Positions 47,931 to 61,200 of a DNA stretch of 64,000 nucleotides are shown piece after piece (the stretch's first letter is position 1; every line of letters begins with the position of its first letter). The DNA is from Acorus gramineus (taxonomy: Eukaryota; Streptophyta; Magnoliopsida; Acorales; Acoraceae): contig CM060849.1 in assembly GCA_030737835.1 (NCBI GenBank), forward strand, positions 16,644,334 to 16,708,333, written 5' to 3'. The position numbers were made by a program, and so were the translations under genes. The notes below the pieces were generated by a model. It made no database searches, was not told the origin of the DNA, and saw only the letters and a list, made by a program, of their open reading frames with translations.

Positions 47931-50900
47931 GAGAGAGAGGGGGGGAGGGGGGCCTGTGAAACTCATTAAAAATGAGAAGTTTCTAGAGAGGGAGGGAGAG
48001 AGAGAGATCTGTTCATCAATCTGACACTCCAAAATAAAACCATCTAGACAAGATATGAGTGGAGGAGGGGCTAATGATGTTGTTCATCATGGGGCATGGA
48101 CATGTGACATGCGTGGGCGTGAATCGACTCTTTTGGCCCTGTCATTTGTCTTACCCTCCCCAATAGTCAATTCAAACTTTGAGAGATTTTAGTGGACATT
48201 ATTTATGTGAAGGATATTTGTAAACTTTTATTATATACTTTTATCGATTTTTGCATGCTTTGAGTTTATATATAGACTTTTACAGACTTTCACTGATAAA
48301 CTTTCACGTACTTCCACTGTCGACATTATTTTATTTTTACCTTAAATTAAGAAAAATCAAGCATTCTCTTTAATTTTTTGTGAAACTAAACATTCTGATT
48401 TATGCATGAACTCCGGTGCTATTATATTCACTACTTTTGACATTTTATTAAAATTCAAACTAATAGTCCATTTAGACTAGTTCAAAGTCTTACAAGTTTG
48501 ACAATTTCAAGAATTTTGCCCGATTGTTATTAGAAAAGTAGTAAGCATCTCTTTGACACAAATCAAGAATCTATGTTACGGTGTAAAAACTGATGTTTAC
48601 TGTGTAAATTGTTGTTTATAAACTATAAATTGGTAGTCAATGTCTGAGTGAATGGTTGTGTGGATTTTAGGTATTTTAGTAAAAAAATTGAACAAAATTA
48701 AAATCCGCGGAATTAGAAATAAATGAAGACAAACATGTGGAGTCAAATTAATTAACAAAAAAAAGACAGTTTCTTTTGGAATTATCAAATAGTCCATGGC
48801 TCCAAGTTGATATATATATAGAGAAGACATCTATGACCTATGAAAAAAAACGTTCATAAGCATATCAATGCTATGCATGCATGGACATTTGAATGAGACA
48901 AGCATTATACGAATTGGGCAAGGAATTCATGATCATTTTCCATTACCTCTTTAGTGAATAAGGAATGTGCATGTTGTACATTGCTAATTGTTTTCTCCAA
49001 TCAGAAGACTGAAGCAATGGCTGATAACGGTTAATCACTTGATCTACCAAAGAATACTATCAGTGCATTGTCTCTTAAAGCAAAAAACATGAAAAATTAA
49101 TGGATTCGACTGAATGAACTCGGTTCTAGTCCATTTGAGACATTCGACTAACGTGGCAGTGCTGACCCGGTCAACAGGACTAATTTTTGCAAATATTGGA
49201 TGGATGGTATTTCTGCAAATAGTCGGTTTAGAGGGGCTAAAAATGCAAATTACCCGGACATTAATTTATGCTATTTTGATATGCATGATGTACAAATACA
49301 AAATTGTTAATTACTTGCTCACGGAAAATATGATAGAATGAGTTGCAATACAAGCACATCTGCTTAAGCTGTTATATTACTTGACTAGTATGTTTTTTTG
49401 TTGTAGTTGATTAGTAAAGTTGTATATCAAAATGGAGTTTTGTAAAAACGAAAAAGAAAAAGATGGCATTTTATTCATGATGAAAAATCTCAATCGAATA
49501 ACACTTAATTTTTTTTTATCTATCAATTGATGTCTTAATCGAATAGCGCTTGGATTTTTGTTCATGAATTGATGTCTCAATTGAATAATGCTTGACTTTT
49601 TGTCAACAAATTAATGTTATGATTGAATAACTAAAGATTAATTTAGAAATTCGTCCATAAAAATCTTAATCAATTAACCTTTCCTAACCCTAATGAGGGT
49701 TTATTCAGTGACTCAATTTATGACTAAATTTTTAAAAAGTTTGAATGAATAAAAAGATGATATTTCATCATATCACTTATAAGACATGTTCTCATTGTTG
49801 AATGAATAAGGTGCATCCCTTGGTTGAGCTTCTACTATTCTTATTGAAAATTGCAAATAGTCTTTTCTTATCCAAAGCATATTAATTGAAAATTAATTAA
49901 GTTATAAATAAAAGATAAAATTTTATAAGTGTCTACTCCACCTATATATATATATATATATAAATCATTTTTAGGATGTGTGTTTTAATTTTAAAAAACG
50001 TAAAAAAATATTTTAATTTATTAATATAGATAAATATTGATGAGCAATTTTCCGTCCTTTCAAGATATTAATTGTGTCGATTTTTTTAGTAATAAATCTA
50101 GAAATATGGGGCGATTTCTTATTGACACCATTTTGGACAATACTTGTACATTCCATATATAACTGTTAATCTAAATTATCGAAATAACTATTAAACTTTA
50201 TACTCTCACAAAACAAGTAAAAATAATAATAATTTGCTATCACGCATTGCATGATACGTATGGAATACGTGCAGGGAGCAAACAAGAGACGTTTAATTTG
50301 TCTCTTGTTTTGTCTAAATTCTGCAACTGAAAACAGCAGTGCTTTAAAGCACTCAAATTTGTCCCTAGCTTGAGTGGTTTTAATTAATAGTCTTTTAATT
50401 TGTGAGTACGAACAACGTACACTACAGGAGATCCACAGGGAGCGAGCAGCTGTGCATGAACAGTAGTAGTTCACATTGGGCTGATTTCACCACAATTTAC
50501 ACAGTCCGATGCATGACATGTATGCTAGGGTTTCAGGATTTTATTTGAATTGGAGAGAGAGAGCTCAGTATTGGAAATGCTGGCTTGACACCCTTTTGTT
50601 CCTAAAACTGATGGCTGAAATTCAGCCCCACCACCTTCTCAAGATGAAATATGTGAGCTTCAATAAGACTCACCACCAAAAAAACCTGCTGAAATCACTC
50701 AAAAGAAGATGAAATAGCATTCAAACAAACACACACCCGAAAGAGAGCCTCTGTCCCTTTTTTTTTTATGGTGAACATCTACACCACTCCCCTGTTTTTT
50801 TACTTCTTATGAATATTCACCTTTTTTTTTTTTAGTTTACAAAAAATATGTGGATAGCAAGTAAATACACATCACATCAGCCATTATATTTGACTATCTA

Positions 50901-52964
50901 ACTCTACTACAAAAAATATAGTCACAAGCTACGTACCCAACAAAACATAGTCAAAGTCTTAGCTTACATTCTAACAAAAACTAGGAATTTCAAATAGTCA
51001 GAGCTTCTTCAAGTATTCTATTACTTTTTATCCATTTGCATGACATTTTGGGAATAATGGACGAAGAAATAAGGTGCCTCTTTGCACTGCTTTTTCAAAA
51101 AAAATAATTGAAAGATGGGGAAGAGTTTTGGATTCATGTCTGAGCGGATTCTGCGATGAAAACGTTAGACACAGGATTTCGAACAAAACAATGATAAACG
51201 CTTCATTTTTTACATTTTCAATATTTTATTTATTAAAATTTTCTTGTTTCAATATTTTCGCAAACAACATTATTTAAATACGGGGTTGCTTTTTCAATAA
51301 TGAGTGTTTGGAATTCACTTTCAAATTGGTCATTAATTATATTTAATGTGCTTTTATGGATTTTTTTTTTTCTGGGCAAGTATTATTTGTTATTTTTGTT
51401 TGTTTTATGGTTACCTTTTAACTTATCACCAAGAAAAAGACTTGGAATATCACATAATCTTTCCTATGAAGAATGGATAAGTACTCTAGCCACGTACTTC
51501 GGTATTTCTATAGATATAGTAGGATTTATAACATGTATGATTTTAAATTTCATTTATCAAATAAGAACAAGCCACGTCATAATTGCATGCACGAGTATCC
51601 CTAACAATATTATCCACTAATTTTTATTTATTTAAAATGTAAAGGCTTTTGGATGGTCTAGCTAGGAGATTGGGAACTGTTTTGGTTTTTATAAACTTAA
51701 CTCTCTAGCTAGCCCACAAGATAGGTTTCTACTCACTAGCTAATTTGCTACAAGTAAGAATTAACTTATAGCCCACTGCCTACAATCTATAGCTAGTTGA
51801 CCAATTTGGCACCATTGATGAAAGAAATTAACAATCTTTCATTCTTATTTCAAGGAATTCCCTCAAAGAACTAATTCATTGAAGAATTTCAATTCCAACA
51901 TCAAATTAACCTGAAGTACTTAAGTTTAACAAGGTCCACAATGTAGATCACACCTTTTTTTTTTTGAAATATAAATTAGATTAATGAAATACATTTTCAA
52001 ATGAATAGAATGTAAATATTTGTGTTTTTTTTTTAATATAGTGTATTCTAACATTATTAGCCAATTTCATATACTGCATTAATTATATATCATTGACAAA
52101 AAAACATTGTAAGATGGACGCCCACACAGGGAAACAACATAGTGCGGCGGAGGAAATTTCATAATAATTGGAATCCTAGTATATAAAAACCCCACACATT
52201 GAGTCTTTAAAAGAAAAACAAATGTACAGCCAGGTTACAGTGAGGAGAGGGTATGTTATGTGATTTGGAAGAGATTTTTTTGAGTGAGAGAAGAGCTTTG
52301 GCTCGTGAGAGGTGGAAATTGGATTCTCGTGAGGATCCAACAAACCTAAAAATCACATCTCACGTGCTTCTCAACATGCACAACTCAACCAGCCCATGCA
52401 TTATATGTTCCTCTACTTCACCTTCTCTTTTAATTATCACAGTTTTCATTCTACACTTTGTTAAATTCCATCTACCATAACATCAAATATTAATATCTGT
52501 CCTAGCTAGTAGTTTTAATGTCTTGTGTTACTAATAATGTTTTGGAAATATAAGAGCATTATATGCTAGTTTTTTTTGTTTAATAAAAGTTTTTGATGGA
52601 AAAAAAAATATATGAGGGAAATATAAGATCAATTATTTATTTGAAAGCAGAACACAAAGAATCCCAAAATTAAGGGACAAAAATTAAGAGTGGGTTATCT
52701 TTCAATAATGCATATTTGATGTAAAACTCCTACTAGGTTTCATCAATCTGTCACAAAACAAAAACTTAACAAACAAAAAGAAAATTAGGAAAAAAGCAAT
52801 TTTTAAATTTAAAAAAAAAAATTGAGACAATACCCAATACAACCTAAGGTTTGATCCGACCCGCAACTGGTGTGATTGTTCATTTATGGGCCGGAGTTTG
52901 GGCCTTGGGAGAAGCGTGTAAGTTCAGTAGGTGACACCATGACAGTATATGATAATGTCACACA
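47931..52964. other. Dof promoter region and AT-rich intergenic DNA, no gene seen
   Basis: After the GA-rich tract upstream of the Dof gene, nothing codes convincingly. Small perfect palindromes lie at 50280-50310 and 50338-50353. A TATATAAA box followed by a 75-codon frame occurs at 52180-52480, without family support. Confidence 0.5.
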
Positions 52965-53190
52965 CGACCCATTTTTCAATCTCAATTCTAGTCTACACAT
53001 ATTTTGAATTTTTTAAAAATAGTATACATTATTTAATGAGGTGCATGTTTCTAGAAACAATAAGCATATGCTCTATTGAATTGCATGGATATATTTATAG
53101 AAAATATGAAAAATTTCTATACCTCGTTAATGTAAGTATATACTTTAATGATTTTCTATCGACGCATATGAGACTGGAATTGAGACTAAA
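52965..53190. mobile_element. MITE-like repeat, family A copy 3
   Basis: Follows 6305-6545 closely: TTTTGAATTTTTTAAAAATA, GAATTGCATGGATATATTTA, CTCGTTAATGTAAGTATATA, ending TATCGACGCATATGAGACTG. Confidence 0.6.
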
Positions 53191-55100
53191 AAATTGTCAG
53201 TAACAGCACTCGACAATATAAGTGTGCATCATCTTAATATGCCAGGTGAAGAGCATCATCTTAAGTTGTAATATGTTTCTCTATGTTAGACTACTATTAA
53301 CATTTTTTTTTTACATGAGCCATTTAACGGATGATACAGTCTCAACATGCACTAGCAAACTATTGTTGGTACTAGTCATGGAACATACTATGATAAAAGC
53401 CCACTAAAAAAACTCAATAGTATTATATGACATTATTTTTCAAGTGTTTTTACACTCGACTCATTTTATGCCTCATTTACCGTTCACCTGCACTCGTTGT
53501 AATATGGTTTATAAAGAGAATCCCTCATTTCTATGATTATAGTTCTAATATAGTTTTTGCAAATTCTAACTGAGAATAAATTTCCATTGGATGTCAAAGA
53601 ATGAACACAAGAATGAGGGTACATATTTGAGGTAATTCGTGTATTGTTTAGTTCAGTTCATTAGTTGTTCATTCTAGAAAATCCAGTTCAATTAAAGAAT
53701 CAAATGAACTAGGTTTGGTTTTAATGTAAGATTAAATTTAATGTTAAAAAAATACAAAATTCCTTTTTTTTCATTTGTTTTAGTTTAAGTCTTACATGAA
53801 CTGAGTTCAATTCAATATAAAAGTTCTCTCCTTCAGAAAATGTTTTGTATCTGTCTTTGAGAAGTACTATTTGGCATGTACATTTGCCAATTCGTGAATA
53901 AAAATTAAATTAATCTTGTTTGTGCAAGTAGATCAACAGTGATTTCAATTGGACAATCTGGTTTTCTCATCAGATTTATTTATTTATTTATTTGATAGAT
54001 GCAAATGACTGCTGACTGGATGCTACTGGATGTTTGTTAAACTTGTCCCACCAATCAATGATATAAATATAGAACCCAGTGAAGTATAATGTAATAAAAA
54101 CACAGAGGAAATCAATTTGGATTTGTATTCCAGCCTGGACTTTTCAACCACTGTCACAAAAATTGAGATTATCTACCAAGTGGGCTGTATCAATCCAGTC
54201 ACAAAATTCCAATGGGCCGGAAATCCACTTCCTGTAATTAATTCTCTTTTTAAGGAAAGTAAATTGGTAAAGATAACCATTCATGCTGTTTCTTTCAACA
54301 ATTTTTTAGAAATATATATATTTGTATGTTTTTTTTTTTCTTAATCAAATGCATATTAGATTATACATATTATATTAAAATAAAGAAAAGACTATAAAAG
54401 AAACTGTAAGAAAAAAGAAAATACTGCAAAAGATACTGTAAGAATGTGTACAAAATCCTTAAAAACTTATCAAAGCAATGGATACCCATTTTGTCCAAAA
54501 GAGATATGTTGATCCTCGTTCAAGAAGTAATATAAAAGAGAGATATAAAAATAAGTTTTTTTTCACTGAGAAAATTGATATTTTTGTCAAACAAAACGCG
54601 AGGAGAAATTTTCTTACCCTTTTAAATTAAAGTTAACTTTTTTACATCTTAGTGGGAGTGAAGTGGATGTAACACGAAAAAAGGTAATCAAAGAAAAAAA
54701 TATTTCTTTTCTATCATTTTTATTTCAACTCAAATTTTTTTATTTTTTTTCTATCCAAAATTTTATATCATTAATTATAAATATAAAATACTTATATAAT
54801 GTTCACAAGAATACACTATGAAATCATATATGTTTGATATAAAGACAAAAAATGAATTGTCTACAATGATATTTAAAGTTCAAGATATAGTCAAGAAATA
54901 AGTATTATCCAAAATCTGATCAAAATGATTCAATTTGTTTGAAAACAAAATAAAGTGAACATAAGATGTAGGAAAACCCGTATCAAACATCACTTATTAT
55001 ATTTTCTTTACGAGCAGCAAAAATAAGAGAAAGATATATCTTTTGAAAGAGTTATACCCACTAGGATAACGCTATTCAAGCACCCAAACGACCCTATTGA
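53191..55100. other. Intergenic, AT-rich, no gene seen
   Basis: Only short open frames without features. Contains a TTTA/ATTT simple repeat near 53980. Confidence 0.5.
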
Positions 55101-55103
55101 TCC

Positions 55104-55109
55104 CACGTG
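55104..55109 (+). promoter_or_regulatory. G-box CACGTG upstream of ALDH6B2
   Basis: CCCACGTGGA, a strong G-box/ABRE context, lies about 100 nt before the TATA box. It is a typical target of bZIP/bHLH factors that respond to ABA, dark or energy stress. The link to regulation of this gene is inference. Confidence 0.5.
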
Positions 55110-55206
55110 GAGAGAGAGATTTGGAATCTTGGAATAGAAACGGCTACTCAAAGATTATAATTACATAAAAGTCCCTAATAAAGTTTTCAATTTCATCAAA
55201 CACCAC

Positions 55207-55213
55207 TATAAAA
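55207..55213 (+). promoter_or_regulatory. TATA box of ALDH6B2
   Basis: TATAAAA preceded by CACCAC, 57 nt before the first ATG. A (CT)n run at about 55231-55245 sits at the expected transcription start. Confidence 0.6.
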
Positions 55214-55269
55214 TGCAATTCTGTGACGTCTCTCTCTCTCTCACTCTCAATCAAATAAGGCAAGAACAC

Positions 55270-58200
55270 ATGATGTTGGGGTCTTCCCTTCGACGAGGTG
55301 ACACAGATTTCGTTCGAAACCCTAATAATCTCGCTCTTTGAAACCCTAAAATTCACACTTTTCCCTCTGTTTGTGACGCAGTGATTGGCCCTCGCCATAT
55401 GAGATCTTCTCCGATCGTAGCCGCCGCGGCCGGGCTATGCCGCTACTCGACCGCGGCCGACACGGCTTCGGCGATGCAACGGAGCTCTCCGGTGACTTTT
55501 TTTTGTTTTGAATTGTTATCTTCGGAAATGTGGGTTCTTTAATTTTGGGATTTTTTGGTTCTTTTTCATTGTTAGCCGAGAGTGCGGAATCTCATTGGAG
55601 GGGAGTTCGTGGAGTCTCAGTCGGATGCTTCGATTGATGTCATCAATCCTGTAAGTGACTCGGTGAAGGGTTTTTGTGGGGGGTTGAGTTGCTTCTTGTA
55701 TTGGAGTCTGTCAAATTTGTCATCTTTGGGTATGCATTTCATCTGTTGATTGGTTCAGGTTTGGTTGCTTTAATTAGTTGGTAATCAATCAAAATTTGAT
55801 CTTTGATATTCGAGCACTTGAAATTTCATACTAAAATGTTCTCTTTTTTTTGTAACTGTTTATATATTTCTCAAGCATCAGATATGACATTCACGGTTTT
55901 GTCATTTGTTTGAAGAAATTCCGGATAGTTGGAAATTTTGGGTGGATGTTTCCAAAAATAACTGGAATTTTACTTGAATGTTCAACTGTTTAACTATGGA
56001 AAATATTACACTTAGTCCTTCCTGCGGTCATTGAACATGTTATGAATTTTTTTGGAATATATACTTGGCTAATGAAACACATGTTTTAGCAAAAAGTGAA
56101 GTACATACTTGAACTAATTGAATGCATATATTTTTATGTTTTTCGTAATAGAGTACATATTTCATATACCGTGTTAGATGGTGTGGTGTTTGTAGAAGTG
56201 ACTATATAAGTGTCTGAGGGTAACAGGGCCTTTTAACTATATATGTTAATCCTCCATATGGACACTGGGGTCAAAATTTATGTGGGTGGGTCACGTTGGT
56301 GATGACATGAATTGGCATATCAAGCACTAAAGTGAAGAGCTTAGATTTACTTTAGCTATGAGACTAATGCATTTGCTTGGGGTTTGGTTTCCTTCTTTCA
56401 TGAAGGCTACACAAGAAGTTGTTTCACGTGTGCCTCTGACAACCAATGAAGAATTTAGAGCGGCCGTAGCTGCTGCAAAGCATGCTTTCCCTTCCTGGAG
56501 GAACACACCTGTTACTTCTCGTCAACGCATCATGCTCAAGCTCCAAGAGCTCATTCGCCGTGACATTGTAGGTTTACATGTGAAACCACTTTCTGTCGTT
56601 TGCTTTCTTTGGTATGTTTTTTCTTTTATCCTGTGTTATTATCAAAATGATGACCATGCTCCTTTCCAGGACAAGCTAGCACTTAACATAACTACTGAGC
56701 AGGGAAAGACGTTGAAAGATGCTCAGGGAGATGTTTTCCGTGGTTTAGGTTAGTCATCCTGCCTCTTTATAGTGCACATGAGCATATAGTTTCAACACCA
56801 TGAGTGTGTGTTATAAGCAATTCCATTTATTTGGGAGCTGCTGGCTCTTCTGAACGTTTATTTGGGATATGTTTTTTTTGTAGAGGTGGTGGAGCACGCA
56901 TGTGGAATGGCAAGTCTACAGATGGGTGAATTTGTGTCCAATGTTGCGCATGGTATAGACACATACAGTGTCAGGGAACCTCTTGGAGTTTGTGCAGGAA
57001 TATGTCCTTTCAACTTTCCGGCTATGATCCCATTATGGGTAATTACTTCGTTCATGGTTTTGTTTAATTCATTTTGTGCTGATGTACACTCATCAATTTT
57101 AATGTAACTGGTGTGAAGGGTAGCATTTAATTGTCTATATTAAAATTTGTACCCCTTCTAATGTCAAAGTAGTTAGTACTAGATTGATTGGTCTGAATAA
57201 ATGATATATGCACCCTGCAGATGTTCCCAGTGGCTGTCACGTCTGGTAACACATTTGTTTTAAAGCCATCAGAGAAAGATCCAGGTGACTATTTCGCCTA
57301 TTAATCTAGTGAGATATTAAAGTCAGGCATCACTTTGGGTTGTTGTGTTGACCAAAAGTGCACCTAGCATTACCACTTCAGTTAGTCTTTGTTTCTCGTG
57401 CCTCATTATGGCATGCATTTTTCCAACTCTTGAATTTGTAGTTATTTCTTTCCAACTTGGAAGCTTAGGAGCTTTTTATGCTGACCTTTTCTCAGGGGCA
57501 TCTATGATGCTTGCGGAACTAGCAATGGAGGCTGGTTTACCTGATGGTGTCCTGAATATTGTGCATGGCACTCATGTAAGTTTTGGCAATTTGTTTTGTT
57601 AAGAAAAGTTTTTTTTCTCTCTCTCTCTCTCTTTAAAAAAAAAAGGAAGAAGAAGAATAAGAAGAAGAAGAAGAAAGAAAGAAAAGTTTTGGCAATTTGG
57701 TCTGAACAGCTCATAGACTATTTTAAACATTTTTTCTTGTTTTTTTCAATGTAAAATGTGCATAAGTATTGTCAAGGTATTTTATGTTTCTCTGCTGTTT
57801 TATGGTCAATAAACTTTTCTATCTCGGGAAATATGATTTCTTGTTACCAATATTCTGATCTACCGTCCCTTTATTCTAAAATGGGAATTATAGTCTATTA
57901 GTCTTTGTTTGATGCTTTTTTATTTTGTTTCTCATGTTTGTCACCCAGTGATATTAATTTTCCGTTTTGAATGGTCCACTTTCTCTGGACAGGACGTAGT
58001 TGATAACATATGTGATGACGAAGACATCAAGGCTATATCATTTGTGGGTTCAAACAGGGTGAGTGATGTTAAACTGAAGTGTTGTTTATCAATGGTGAGA
58101 TTAGAAGCTCAAGTGATGACAATATAATGGCTATCTGTTTTTTAAGGTGTATATGTTATGTTTAAATATGCTGATCAATGTGCAGTTATTTTGTTTAAGA

Positions 58201-61200
58201 TCAACTATTGTTCTGATAAACTTCAAGGACTGATGGGTTGAAATGGTTGAAGTCTTCTCTGTGCTAACAAATCCCTAGTATACTACATTTGGCTGGTCTT
58301 ATTTTTTGTACAACAGTTGCATCAGTTACCTGATTTGACGCATGGAATGTGACACAGTTGTGCAGTATACATATAAATTATGGTACTGATTTTGGGCATT
58401 GTTTATAAAACCTTAATGCCCTCAGTTTTTTAAGGCATGCTTCTAACTTGATATTTCTTGCTTCTTCTCTTTATTCAATATGGATATATTTAGTTGGCAC
58501 TAAGAAGACTTCAGTGTAAAGTGTATCTGATCTCTATGTAAAGTGTCATTGTGTCTAGGACATAGTGTTTCGGCAGTGTAATTTGGTGACTCGGCACTTC
58601 TATGTCCTAATCATATTAACTTTCTGGATGGACACTATATTCATGTATGGAAATGTTGAAACTAACAAACATATCCCTGCGTTCCCGATTTTAGATCTAA
58701 CTAGAGGACCTTTATCATGATTCGTACAATTTTCCACTACCTAAAGTGTAAACACATGCTTTTATATCACCTTTTTATAGGCTGGGATGCACATATATGG
58801 TAGAGCAGCTGCAAAGGGGAAGCGTGTACAGGTATATGTCTCTCTCTTTTCTTTTTGTGTGTGTGTGTGTACACATGCGTGTATGTGCTTGAAAAGTGCT
58901 TACCATTATTCTCAAGGATATATGAAGCATCAGATATGTGTGTTCCCTGATTGGTATCTCTCTTGTAGTCCAACATGGGCGCGAAAAATCATGCAGTAAT
59001 CATGCCTGACGCGAGTCCAGATGCTACTTTGAATGCCCTAGTTGCCGCTGGTTTTGGAGCTGCGGGGCAAAGATGCATGGCTCTCAGCACAGTTGTGTTT
59101 GTCGGAGACTCAAAACCATGGTATCAAATTTTCAAAATTTCTAATAGTAACATGCTGCTATCTATTATAACTCATCTAAGGTAAAGTTTTTCCATAGTTC
59201 CTGTAGAAGAATATTATTTATGACTTATTTTCCAGGGTGGATGAACTTATTGAGCATGCAAAAGCACTTAAAGTAAGTGCAGGAGTGGAGCCTGGTGCAG
59301 ATCTTGGACCAGTGATTAGCAGAGAGGTCCACAGTCTACATTTATGCACTATTACAAAAAGATTTGTTATTTCATTTGGGAGATGGATATGACAACATCA
59401 AGTGTACCGTACAGAAGTTCTGGTTTTGCTTTGATGTCAGATCATAATTTCCTGTTGTTTCCCAGCTTACTTTTTTTTTGGTATTATAGGATGTGCATTT
59501 TAATCTATGAAAATATGTTCTTCACCAACATTTGATGTCAGATCGTAATTGTAGAAATCTTGCTAACCTATGATTGTTGCACAGTGTATCTTGATTTTAA
59601 TAATAGAGGATCACAGATAGGTAATCATATTTTTTTATGATTTGCATAGACATTTGGGGTGAATATAACTGAAGTTGCCATAAGATTTGACATTCGATTT
59701 AGGATGCTTCTAGTCCTATGACCACTGAAGTACAGCCTAAACATACTATTATTTATGATAGTAATCGAATTTATTATTGTTACACAATGATTTTGTGCTT
59801 ATTTATGGAGCCTTGCTTATCTGAATTGTTGTTCTTTTCTGCATCCTACTTTCCTAGATGGTTTTCAAATCTAGGTGATTTGAAAAGCTGCTTTTGTGTT
59901 GCATGAGATTAAGGGTCCGTTTGGATGTGAGTTTAAGTAGATTCTGTGTTTGAAAAGTTAAAAAATTTCAAACTCAGATCCAAACACATTTTCAACATTT
60001 AGATTTTCAAACTACAATCTTCATTTTTAAGCAAAAAAATCTTGCGGTTGAAAATCTAATAAAACATAGCTTTTTAAAAGCCGAGTTTAAACATAAGATT
60101 TTAAGAATCTCAGTGTTTCAACCTCGCATCCAAACACACTCTAAGTTGCATAACCATGATAGCAGATTTTCTGTACCTGCGAATTGCTTTCGGCCAAGGA
60201 CTTTATGTTTCACCACCATCTAGGAATTTAACACCACCTAGAAAGGCTGGTGTTTGGTTGATATCAAGCTATTCAATCTTGTTGGGATGCTTCTTTATAA
60301 TTAAAGATATGCTCCATATTTGGGACCCATGTTATGGATGCTTGTTGTTTATGGTTCATGTTAGATCACTATAATCTTTAATCGGAGATTTTTTTGCAAG
60401 AATACATCTGTGATTCACATGTATCTGATTTATTGTTCTCATTAAAATATTGCATTTGTGAAGTTTTCCTTGGATTTAGTACTTACTCTTTTTTTTCTTT
60501 TTTTCTTTTTTCTTTTGGGTCAACAGGCAAAGGAACGCATTTGCAGATTAATTCAAAGCGGTCTTGAAAGTGGTGCTAGGCTTGTGCTTGATGGGAGAAA
60601 TATTGTGGTACATGCACATTGACATGTACTTCTGTTATGCTCTTATTTTTTGTAGAAAATTCAGTCCGATGAATGGGTAGACCATTATGTAGAAAATTAG
60701 ATGTTATTAAATTAACAATAAAAAACTGAATCCACCATTTTGTTTAGGGTTTTTTTTGCACATCCTGCTATATTCCCATATTTGTGGAATTACCCCACCT
60801 ATAATTGACTTGACAAAAATACGCCTGATTTTTTAATTAGTCGTGCATCAGTGTCCCTGTGGTTGACTTTCGTCAGACCATTTTTTCATCGTAAAACCAC
60901 TGTAAACTGACCAATTTATTGCACCATGAAGTGAGGAAATACCCCCCTTCTTCTTCAGTCTTCACTCTTCTTCCACGTTCGACCATTCCTCATCTTCACC
61001 GAACCTGTGAGCTTCCTCTCTTCATTGATCCACCATGAACACCATCTTCCTCTCTTCACTGGCCAATCATGAACAACCCTCTCCATCTTATTTAACTCAT
61101 GAAAGAATGACATAAAGCGATACTAGTCTATTGCATATGCATAAGAAGCCAACATAAAACAGTGACAAGGAACCCAAAAGAACCAACAAATGATTTCTGA

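Noticed and set aside
51074-51620. Two adjacent frames resembling AT-rich organellar coding sequence
   Set aside because: No recognisable chloroplast or mitochondrial protein motif; composition equals the surrounding intergenic DNA.
52180-52480. TATATAAA box followed by a 75-codon open frame
   Set aside because: The peptide has no recognisable family features, and nothing else supports a gene.
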